A stretch of 64,000 nucleotides of DNA from Gracilaria domingensis (lineage: Eukaryota; Rhodophyta; Florideophyceae; Gracilariales; Gracilariaceae): assembly GCA_022539475.1 (NCBI GenBank), contig VCMS01000275.1, forward strand, positions 1-64,000. The letters are read 5' to 3'. The notes below the pieces were generated by a model. That model did no database searches and had not been told where the DNA came from. It worked only from the letters and a program-made list of their open reading frames with translations. Below, one piece after another: positions 11,161 to 19,302 of the stretch (position 1 is the first letter of the stretch; each line of letters starts with the position of its first letter). The position numbers were made by a program, and so were the translations under genes.

Positions 11161-11762
11161 GCCCGCGGGCACGTTCTGGCCACATTCTGGCGCCTTCCGG
11201 AGACCTCCCAAAACACACCCCCCGGCACTTCCTGTACCCACTGCGTCACCTCAGTGCACCATCCCGTCTTCTCCACTCTCCAGACACTCCCTAATTCCCA
11301 GGCCCACCACATCTACCCTCTAGTAAAGATTAGTTTACTGAAAGTTACAAGTTGTTTCATAGCTTACCACTAGACTACGAAAGATTGCCATCGATGGCGC
11401 TCTTAAGCATTGCTGCGCCAGGGGCGGCCGCCGGGCCATCGGCGTTGCATCCAGTATATCAGCCCCGTCGTGGAACACGGCGCAGACGTCAGAGAGTCCC
11501 CCACATCATTAACACTTGACACCATCTTCTTCTCTAGAGTAGGTGTGGTGCGCGTGGAAATTATGGAGTGTCTGGAGAGTGGAGAAGACGGGATGGTGCA
11601 CTGAGGTGACGCAGTGGGTACAGGAAGTGCCGGGGGGTGTGTTTTGGGAGGTCTCCGGAAGGCGCCAGAATGTGGCCAGAACGTGCCCGCGGGCGGGAGG
11701 GGGGTCGGTCGTGTTAGGGTAGGTACCCTAAAACGACCGGACCCCCCCGCTTGCGGGCACGT
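11088..11762. mobile_element. Foldback element with ~210-bp inverted arms
   Basis: The left arm (about 11088-11297) and right arm (about 11558-11762) are inverted copies that match nearly base for base, including TGGAGAGTGGAGAAGACGGG and the GTGCCCGCGGGCGGGAGG block. The centre is ~260 bp. The outer part of each arm is the hairpin motif of the Plavaka-like transposon end, so this is probably a nonautonomous relative or two transposon ends joined head to head. The centre shows no supported gene. Confidence 0.65.
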
Positions 11763-11871
11763 TTTGGGCGATTTTTTGAAAAATGTGCGATTTTATGCCG
11801 TTCGACAATTATGCTGGTGGTTCTGTTGTACGGCTACAAGGAAAAGCAGCACGATAAAAACCACCATGAAT

Positions 11872-12033
11872 CATAAAAGGGTATTGAGATATATACTACA
11901 CTTTTATTACTGAGATCTCATATCCTAGCTAAGTATTACAGGCATCGTAGCTCATAAAAGGGTATTGAGATATATACGACTCTTTTATTACTGAGATATC
12001 ATATCCTAGCTAAGTATTACAGGCATCGTAGCA
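11872..12033. repeat. Two tandem copies of an 81-bp unit
   Basis: The unit starting CATAAAAGGGTATTGAGATA and ending GGCATCGTAGC occurs twice in direct tandem, with only a few differences. The second copy runs into the 3' end of the HAD gene, including its stop codon at 12017-12019, so the duplication arose from the 3' end and trailer of that gene. Confidence 0.8.
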
Positions 12034-12946
12034 CTTGACAAATTCCAGGAGCATTTCTAAACCATTGACACTTGCATTTTCTGTACCCGTACAGTTCTGC
12101 CACCCTTCTGATGGTTTCATGCACGTCCTCCACCCCATCAACAAGATATGTTACGGCTGCTGGATGGTCGTCTCCCTTCACATGAACTGTCAGGGTTGCC
12201 ATTTCATATAGAGGGCCATCATTGGAAGCATTCCCGAAAGCAACGATTAAATGTGTGTGGAACTGGGGGTCGTTTTCAACCAAGGCTGGCGCCCCACTAT
12301 TGTTCGTGAAACGAATGTCCCCTATGTCACAGTTTTCATCTTGAAGGTACGCAACCAGGTTCGGAAAGGATGAAATACCGGAGTTAACTTCTGTTTTCCA
12401 CTTCGACAGTCCATTGTACGTGAAGTTAGGGAGTCCACTGTCTTTTCTAGTGCTCACCACTGCTTGTTGACGCTCTTCGTGAAGTCCGTGCGATTCATTT
12501 AAGGAGAGTGCAAGTCTCTCACGTTCGGCTGCACATCTTTCGTAGCATTCCTTGTCAAGGTCCTGATCAATTTCGGTACCATTGGATAATCTCACCCGTG
12601 CGCCTTGGTTTCCAGAGATGCCAAAAGTGTAGCCACCCAGGTGCTCCATGAAACTCTCGCCATCCTCTATATCTCGCCCAGTAGCAATTCCGAAACCAAC
12701 GCGTGCATTGCTGTACTTCATGCATTTGACTGTTTCGGCAGAAATGTTCTCCCCAGCTTTTTTCAGAGTACCGTCAATATCAGTAATCACGGCGTAGCCA
12801 TTTTCGAATATTTCGTTAGCCAGCTGCTGAGGAGTTACTTCTTGGGCTCTAACTTCTGAGTTATACATGTTTTGAAAGCTTTCGAAAGGGTTCGTTTTGC
12901 AAATGAGTCTGGGTATACGAATGAGAAGAATGTGATTGATGTTCAC
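12017..12946 (-). CDS. HAD-superfamily (Cof-like) phosphatase
   Basis: A 309-residue protein with the signatures of haloacid-dehalogenase phosphatases. Motif I is ITDIDGT (nucleophile Asp56, acid/base Asp58), ATGRD (88-92) matches the segment after motif I in Cof-type members, and the acidic Mg-binding motif IV appears as FGNASND (about 237-243; the family usually has GDGxND). The insert between them fits the Cof-type cap domain. Such enzymes remove phosphate from sugar phosphates, nucleotides or cofactors; the substrate cannot be read. The first ~35 residues are hydrophobic and basic and precede the catalytic domain, so they might be an organelle-targeting peptide, or the true start may be Met27. 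A 47-bp piece of this gene reappears at about 51693-51740 at the edge of the duplicated block. Confidence 0.75.
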   Translation of the reverse strand: MNINHILLIRIPRLICKTNPFESFQNMYNSEVRAQEVTPQQLANEIFENGYAVITDIDGTLKKAGENISAETVKCMKYSNARVGFGIATGRDIEDGESFMEHLGGYTFGISGNQGARVRLSNGTEIDQDLDKECYERCAAERERLALSLNESHGLHEERQQAVVSTRKDSGLPNFTYNGLSKWKTEVNSGISSFPNLVAYLQDENCDIGDIRFTNNSGAPALVENDPQFHTHLIVAFGNASNDGPLYEMATLTVHVKGDDHPAAVTYLVDGVEDVHETIRRVAELYGYRKCKCQWFRNAPGICQVLRCL

Positions 12947-13409
12947 AAGGTGTTTCGTAGTATAAAAGGAGTCTAAGAACGACCATATACGGGTATTGTA
13001 GTACTGTTTTAAAACGTTATTACGACGAGAAGCTTTTGCATCGATTTGCAGTAAAGAAAGGATGATTTAGTCATAAATAATATGTACGGGTTCAAGTGGG
13101 TAAAGAAAACTGTAAATATCTTTAACATGAGCTTAGAAATCAAGAAGAGTAAAACAACCTCCATTACGGGTTGAAACCCATAAAAGGTTTACCTTACTTT
13201 ATACGGGTGCCCCAAGTATTGCAAAGGCTTAGTTCTTCAGAAATATCACAATTTTGTACTTGTTTCCTTACTAGTATCGTGCACTTTAATGATGTGGAAT
13301 GACACTTTTCCATCTAGCAAAAACTTAGCCAGTTATTAGTGATAAGGGATGTAGGATTTAAAGGGGAATATTTGAACCACAGAAGGACGAATATTATAAG
13401 TAATGTAAT
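12947..13409. other. Spacer between the HAD gene and the reductase-like gene
   Basis: AT-rich spacer without a supported gene. It holds the 5' flank of the HAD gene and, at its far end, the sequence where the duplicated block resumes (GGAACAGGTC near 13409). The whole stretch is missing from the duplicate at 51.7 kb. Confidence 0.5.
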
Positions 13410-13494
13410 AGGAACAGGTCATTTCGATAAAGTAACTTTTATGTTTAACTATCTCTAAAAGGTTTACAACTCCGAAAAGTCATGTGCTCTAACC

Positions 13495-14397
13495 TCAAAG
13501 CTGCGGGAATGGGGAGGGTGATAACTTTTCCTTAACAACGTTGACGTAGTTTGTATGAAAAGAAGTGGGGTCACCGCCTACGATGTTTCTTTCTTGGCGG
13601 GAAAAGTCGTAGAAGTACGCGTTCCTAAACTGAACGTCGGAGAAAGAAGTAGGGAAGCCAAAGAGAGTTTTCCCATATGCAAGAAGTCGCCCAACGGTCT
13701 CTTCCAGGTTGAAAGTAGTACCTGTCTTAGGCAAAACTATCTTCAACAGCTCTTTCATTATTGTGAGCACAACCGTACTGCACTCCGTAGCGACTACGTT
13801 CATAGGAATGAAACCTCTTGAGGCCCCGACGATGTTGAACGCTGATAGCCACACGAGCTTCTCATAATAGCTTACGAGAAATGTGTCTTCGTCGACAACC
13901 CCGCAAGTGAGACCCTTAGACCTAAACCTGTCTGCAACGTCGGAGGCCCATTTTCCTGTTGCGACAGTGAGACCATCCGGACTTTGAGGAGTGACACCAT
14001 CCTGCGGAGCTGCGTTTCTTGAGGGGACACCAACGTTTAGGACAACTTTTGAACATTTGTGCACACCGAGCTTCGAAACAAAAAGGATGATGTCTCCATT
14101 CTGGAAGAAAACGAGCTTCCCTCTGAGCGAATAAGGGCAAGCCTGAATTACCGTCTCCAGGGTGTTCGTTCTTCCACAAACTAGTATCGGTATATCAGAA
14201 AGATGAGAGGTAGCAGCCATGCTGCAGAATTCCTGTGCGGAAATGACCATATCTTCTTCGTTCGCCAGCATGGTACGTATACGCCCCCTTCGAACAATAA
14301 CGGCCCGAGTCCTTCGGGCGGGAGATGAGGCCTGAGGGACGTCAGAGTATCTGGGACTCAGAGTCGGAGTCGGAGGCATGTCGGACTGGGAGTTCAT
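13495..14397 (-). CDS. Ketopantoate-reductase-like (ApbA/PanE fold) protein
   Basis: A 300-residue protein if started at MNSQSDMPP (ATG 14397-14395); the frame stays open to 14598 but that part reads like leader. ILVCGRTNTLETVI (71-84) and KLVFFQNGD (94-102) resemble the segment of ketopantoate reductases that ends in the conserved QNG. EKLVWLSAFNIVGASRG (179-195) resembles the start of their helical C-terminal domain, with Lys180 where the family has its catalytic lysine. The usual N-terminal GxGxxG nucleotide-binding loop is not evident, so activity is doubtful and other 6-phosphogluconate-dehydrogenase-like proteins are possible. In ketopantoate reductases the reaction is NADPH-dependent and feeds vitamin B5 synthesis. 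The gene is divergent from rpe. A nearly identical copy lies at 51825-52727. Confidence 0.5.
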   Translation of the reverse strand: MNSQSDMPPTPTLSPRYSDVPQASSPARRTRAVIVRRGRIRTMLANEEDMVISAQEFCSMAATSHLSDIPILVCGRTNTLETVIQACPYSLRGKLVFFQNGDIILFVSKLGVHKCSKVVLNVGVPSRNAAPQDGVTPQSPDGLTVATGKWASDVADRFRSKGLTCGVVDEDTFLVSYYEKLVWLSAFNIVGASRGFIPMNVVATECSTVVLTIMKELLKIVLPKTGTTFNLEETVGRLLAYGKTLFGFPTSFSDVQFRNAYFYDFSRQERNIVGGDPTSFHTNYVNVVKEKLSPSPFPQL

Positions 14398-14862
14398 TGC
14401 AACTGTTCGATTGTTTTTGTGTGACGATAAAAATGGAAGATGGGGCGGAGAACTGCTGGGGTAAAGAGTGATACTTAAGTACAAACGGTTGGGAAGCGCA
14501 GAACGGGAACATGGTTCACTTTGTGAAAGTGAGCGAAATGTATGATATGTGATTGTACTGAATGAATGATAGGGCCTGTATGAGACGACAAGCCACAAAG
14601 TGTGATGATGTTTTATGAAAAGTAGGTGGAAGAGTAGAAAGTGTACAATGAATGAAACTGATTTCGAACCTGAATTGTAAAGGAGTTGTAAAGTACGAGT
14701 TACGGGGAGCTTGAATACAGGATGAAAGGAACCATTTTGGCTTCATAAATGACGTGAACGGGTTCTATAGCTTCACTTGGATTGCCATAATCTTCTTTTT
14801 TATTGAGGTATAAAAGAGGAGTGTGTCTGGGAAGGACGGGTTTGGCGTTACTGAAGTTATCG
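14398..14862. promoter_or_regulatory. Divergent intergenic region between the reductase-like gene and rpe
   Basis: About 465 bp between two divergent starts, so it must hold both promoters. A TATA-like GAGGTATAAAAGAGG occurs at about 14806-14820, some 45 bp upstream of the likely rpe start, a good place for a core promoter. The left ~390 bp is conserved in the duplicate at 52728-53118; the rpe-proximal ~75 bp is deleted there. Confidence 0.5.
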
Positions 14863-15576
14863 ATGTTCAGTATGGATTCTCGTTTAATTATAGCGCCATC
14901 AATTTTGGCTCCAGACTTTGCTCGCCTTTCAGATGAAGCGAGTGCAATGGAAGAGGCTGGAGCGGAATGGCTACATATAGATGTAATGGATGGTCTTTTT
15001 GTGGCGAACCTTACTGTTGGACCGCCTGTTGTGAAAGCGTTGCGGAGGCATACGAAATTGTTTTTGGACTGTCATCTGATGGTATCAGATCCTGGGCGCT
15101 GGATAAAGGAACTTGAAGACGCAGGCGCAGACGGAGTCACATTTCATTTCGAGAGTGTGGCTAAGGGACTAGAAAAGTGCGAGGTACCAACTGAGGAGGA
15201 GAATGTGGTGTTGAAGGAATTATGTAACCGAATTAAAAGGATTGGAATGCAAGTTGGAGTTGCGTTGCGCCCGAATACGTCTATAAAGGTCGTAGAAGCA
15301 CTTATGAAGGAAGGGGTTGTAGACATGTTATTGTTGATGACGGTGGAGCCAGGGTTTGGAGGACAGGCGTTTATGGAGGGTGTTCTTGATAAGGTACGAC
15401 ATGCAAGGGAGTTGTACCCAAGAATAGGGACACAGGTGGATGGGGGTATTGGACTGAGTACTGCGAAAGGAGTAGTGAAAGCCGGTGCAAACATTTCAGT
15501 TGCAGGATCTGCCATCTTTGGCTCGAGTAACCCAGCTCATGTCATAGCTGGTTTTCGAAAGGTTGGTCAGAGATAG
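14863..15576 (+). CDS. rpe: Ribulose-phosphate 3-epimerase
   Basis: Interconverts ribulose 5-phosphate and xylulose 5-phosphate in the pentose phosphate and Calvin cycles. The protein, 237 residues from MFSMDSRL, is of normal length (about 220-235 residues). Family signatures appear in order: IAPSILAPDFARL, LHIDVMDGLF (metal-binding His and catalytic Asp), LDCHLMV, a THFHFES-type strand (VTFHFES), VALRPNTS, LMTVEPGFGGQAFM, QVDGGIG (second catalytic Asp) and AGSAIFG. FVANLTVGP replaces the usual FVPN.T.GP, a small change. I chose the ATG at 14863 because it lies just before the first strand; an in-frame ATG at 14803 would add 20 residues and the ATG at 14872 also fits. No plastid-targeting peptide is evident, so it is probably cytosolic. 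A 5'-truncated copy lies at 53119-53445. Confidence 0.93.
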   Translation: MFSMDSRLIIAPSILAPDFARLSDEASAMEEAGAEWLHIDVMDGLFVANLTVGPPVVKALRRHTKLFLDCHLMVSDPGRWIKELEDAGADGVTFHFESVAKGLEKCEVPTEEENVVLKELCNRIKRIGMQVGVALRPNTSIKVVEALMKEGVVDMLLLMTVEPGFGGQAFMEGVLDKVRHARELYPRIGTQVDGGIGLSTAKGVVKAGANISVAGSAIFGSSNPAHVIAGFRKVGQR

Positions 15577-15632
15577 TAGCATAAATTTATTGTTTATTAG
15601 ATTGTTACCTTTACATGTTATCACGACTATAT

Positions 15633-15973
15633 TCTCCGTCTCCATTGGAGATGTATTTCTCTTGTATCACAACCGGGAAAGGATGTGAGAGACCATCAAT
15701 ATATCCCCAGTGGACGCTGAGAGGGAGGATGAACTACTCTACGTGCTATCATTGTTACCCATCCGGTGTCGAGTGGTGACATATTCTTTTTTTGTCACAA
15801 CCCACACAGGATGTGACGGAAGAAGAAGATGCCCCCAGTCGAGACAGAGGGTGAGCAACTCTAAGTACAATCACTAGTCCCTAGCTTGCCTCCACTGGCA
15901 ATATCTTCCTGCTTTGCTATAACCATCGAGTGAGGTTATGGTGGAAGAGAAAAATATCGCCGGTCGAGGCGAG
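15633..15973. repeat. Three tandem ~120-bp units, each a long imperfect hairpin
   Basis: Units at about 15633-15728, 15757-15853 and 15883-15973. In each, a left arm (CCACTGG-type block, T-rich middle, then CACAACC or TATAACC) pairs with a right arm (GGATGTGA or GGTTATGG, A/G-rich middle, then CCAGTGGA or CCGGTCGAGG) around a 7-9 base loop. Linkers after units 1 and 2 are alike (GAACTACTCTACGTGCTATC and GAGCAACTCTAAGTACAATC). Primary sequences have diverged while pairing remains. They lie between the rpe stop and the next start. They may be a structured RNA, 3' UTR elements or foldback repeats. Confidence 0.6.
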
Positions 15974-16210
15974 GTGAGTGGGGATTATGTGAGCGCGAAA
16001 GAGGAGACAGAGAGGTGGCGCTTCAATAGTGGAAGGTGCGGAGGTGTACAGTAGATGTATTGGCGGGAAATGGGATGAGGGAAACAGGGACAATCATGGT
16101 GCTGAATATAGCCCGTGTGGTTGGACAGTGGGGGTGGACAGCACAGTTTAGCTCGATTGCACTTTATCGCAGCGGAAACTTCGATCCAACTACTACTTCT
16201 TCTTCTGAAG

Positions 16211-17140
16211 ATGTCGAACGGATACGTGAAGGATGAGGAGCTGTTGGCGCTGTTGGAGGGGAAGGAGGTACCGCCGACGCCGTCACCAAAGCGGGAAGAA
16301 GACGTGATTAAGGTGGCTGGTCGGATGTCGCAGAAGAAGAAAGTGGCCGATGAAGGAAAGAAGTGTTAGGCGAGGAGAAGGGATGGTGATGAGGTGGAGA
16401 AGGGTGTAGAATTGGAGGTGGAGGGGGTCGCAATGGAGAGAAAGGGTGCGGTGCATCTGAGTCAGTTAGAGGTTGGAGACCAGATAGAGAGTTGGGGCGG
16501 AGGGGGTGACAGGGAGATGCGGTTTGTGGGGGAGATGAAGGCGAGGGTGGGGATGTTGGGGTTGGTGATGAAGGAGCAACTGGACGATGGAATTGTGGAG
16601 ATTGTAACCGAAATGGGCGCTGTGGTGCTGAGTGGGGGTGGTAGTGGTGTTTCGGTTGAGGCGATTTCGAGCCTGCGGAATTCGTTGTCGGTATTGGGAG
16701 TGGAGATCAGAAATCATGTGTATGGGATAGTGGAGTGTGCGGGAAGGGAGGTTGGAGAGTTGGGAGAGAAGAATAGGGTTCTGAACGAGAGGTTGGACGT
16801 GCTGGAGAAGGAGGTGAAGGAGCTGGGCAAGATTCAAGGATTGGTGGAAGAGGAGACAGTGAAAGGGGGTGTGGAGAGAAAGACGGGGAAGGGAAGTGTG
16901 GGAAGGGTGGCGGTGCAGAAGGGGTCCCCTGTGACACCGAAGACAAAGGGTGGTGGGGTTGGGGATGGGAAGAGCCGTCTGAAGAAGAGGCGTAAGGAGA
17001 TGAAGAAGGTGGTGAAGGAGATGCCGCGGGAGGGAGTCGGAGCTCCGGTGCTGACTGGGTTTAGGAGTGCGGCGGAGGTAGCGCGGACTGCGAAGGTGAT
17101 TCTGAGGGGACAGAAGAAGAGAAGGATGGGAGGGATTTGA
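16211..17140 (+). pseudogene. Broken gene for a coiled-coil, Lys/Glu-rich protein (copy 1)
   Basis: The frame starts MSNGYVKDEELLALLEGKEV, right after a CT-rich leader, and would encode about 310 residues but for one in-frame TAG at 16367-16369. The duplicate has GAG (Glu) at that codon, so the stop is a point change. The middle (about residues 125-225) reads as a coiled coil (NRVLNERLDVLEKEVKEL), followed by a very basic tail (KSRLKKRRKEMKKVVKE). Family not recognised; the basic tail suggests a nucleic-acid or chromatin partner. The coding strand is strikingly purine-rich. Because the second copy at 54085 is broken at other places, this may still have been a working gene when the block was duplicated. 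Confidence 0.55.
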
Positions 17141-17610
17141 AGCCGTTTTGGGGGCGAGGCGGGTATACGAGAAGGGGGAGAGTTGTCCACCTGACTTCTA
17201 CAAAATGACGTTTGCGGAGACGGAGAGAGAGGATGCGAACGCGTGATGGGCGAGAAATGGGTAAATAGCGGGGATGGTGTGGAGTGGGAAGAAGTGATGG
17301 GATGATTGAGGGGGGATGAGTTGCGATTGGCATTGCAACATGGGAGAAAATGGAAACGCAAACTAGCACGAGTGCAGTTTTGAGAGAGGGTCGCGGAAAA
17401 GAGTGAATGGGATGGTGCGGCGAAGTAGAACCTCTACAAAAACTAAGGGACCCAAGAACTAAACTGCGCGGAATGGAATTTAATATTCCAAAATTTCTTA
17501 ATTTTTTGAGTGCCAGCCTCTGCCACCCTCTCGCGCGCCCCAAATAGCCCCAAAACTAGCTTAGTTTCCAAAGCGAACAGACTATATTTCACTTTGCAGA
17601 ACACAGACGT

Positions 17611-19302
17611 AGTCATTTTAATTAAGTAATTAATTATTATATCATTTTCATGAAAATGAATACGTCCACATTTGAAGTTTCTACTATATGTAAATTGCGT
17701 GATACTTTCATTTGCATTTTTTCTCTGCTTAACGATTCTTCCATGCTTATAACCAAGCTGATGAGACTTCTCTCTATAACGCTAGTTCAATGTACTGAAA
17801 CAGACTATCCACATACGTCCGAGATGGAGACAACCGAAACAAAACAAATGATAAAGTCGGTGTCAATCATGATTGATCCCGAAGTACGCCTGTCGATTGT
17901 ATGTTGTGCCAAACTGTATTACGCGGAGACGAAGAAAAATCGGACACCATCATCGAAAACGACCTCAGAAATTAAGGACGGAAGCCAGTTTCTGTGCAAG
18001 TGGGGCTCTGAAAACAGTTTTGTGGGAAACAAGATTTGATGAAAATACGAAGTTTCTCTCACCGGCTCCGAGCCGCCCAATCTGCAAGATACTCATCGCG
18101 TCACTACTGAAAAGCACTCCTCTAAGACTTTGCCTAGGAAAAGCAAATCAAAATACGTCCTCCCGCTCTCTTGGTTGGCTTCGCTTCCGCAGTATTTCTA
18201 ATGCATTCATGTTTTCTTAAAAAGTGGACCTGAATTGTGAGTGCTGTGCCCGTCTTGAGGAGAACGACGAAGTGCGACCGAAAACGTACAGTATATGGCA
18301 GGAAGAAGCGTCTCATTTGCCCGATTAGAACAATGACTTGGAGGAACGAATTCAAGATTCTCAGGACTTCAATCGTGAAGGGTGTGGTATAACCGATCGC
18401 TGCGAACTGTCAGTGGAGAGCACCGGAATGGGCTGGACCCTGCGGAGGTTGGAACACATGACACCTAATAGGTCAGCAGCACCCACCGTTGCCTACTAGT
18501 ATCTTCGTCATGGAATCAATGATTTTGGGTACTCTGGGTCATGTAACGGAATCAATGGGTGCTCATGTAAGGCTTTGAATCCAATCTGCATTCGATGTAT
18601 GTTTGATTTTACTGTACTCTGTGGATTGTATTTGAATCCATTGAAATTTCCCATATTTTTACTGCGGCGCGACCTGCCACGGCTCGCTGGATATTTTGGC
18701 AGGATTCAAAGTTTATGGGTTCCAGCCACCAGAATCATTGATTCCTGGCCCTGCATTAGTATTCTTTTATTAAATGCAAGACTTAGTTCACGCCATGGAT
18801 TCAAAGGATGATTAACAGCTTTGAATCCACAGGGCAATCAATGGTTACAGCTTTCGTACATCTGTCTGCAGAGAATCATAATATACTTTATAGAATCAAT
18901 GATTCCATGACATCTGACCGATTTTGTGAAGAACAAGTGGGAAGCTGCAATTGAATGAGGAGGAAGTCTAGAGCTGTGGAAGTTCCCAGATTTGGAAAGC
19001 TGACAACTATCCCGTTCTACTCTATAGCACACGAAGTATAGGTCTGAACCTTGTATTCTCTAATGAGCTATTAGCGCTATGTTGATGAAGTACCTTGCGC
19101 TCGCAGTGAATGAAGAATGTGACGTACGTCATCACCAAGGTGTTGGTGCGGACGGAAATGTATACCAGCTCTTATTTTCTCCCATCTTTTTCGGGTCATT
19201 GCCGAATGAAGAAACATTTCCTCCATACCAAATAGATCACTACAATGGTTCCAGTAACTTCTTCTCTCAGGTCTCCATCAATGAAACTACGAACATCCGA
19301 CC
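17611..19302. other. AT-rich spacer with clustered GAATC motifs, no gene supported
   Basis: Frames here are short and unconvincing. Between about 18500 and 18910, GAATCAATGATT-type words and TTTGAATCC occur many times on both strands: GAATCATTGATTC near 18732 and its reverse complement near 18893, and TTTGAATCC/GGATTCAAA near 18575, 18628, 18703, 18797 and 18820. This may be a degraded repeat or the outer end of the element that follows. Confidence 0.4.

Larger units (their letters stand above)
13410..17610. repeat. Segmental duplication, copy 1 (fuller copy)
   Basis: This block recurs in the same orientation at 51741-55488, about 38 kb away, at what looks like 95-97 percent identity. It carries the reductase-like gene, rpe, the hairpin units and the coiled-coil gene. 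A small piece at 12386-12432 also belongs to the duplicated unit. Sharp right ends follow ACACAGACGT (17610 here, 55488 there). Because this copy has the intact rpe and HAD genes, it is the older arrangement. Confidence 0.85.

Noticed and set aside
11410-11604. Ankyrin-like phrase (VVEHGADV) in the foldback centre
   Set aside because: A single short resemblance in one 64-codon frame; no repeat, no start context.
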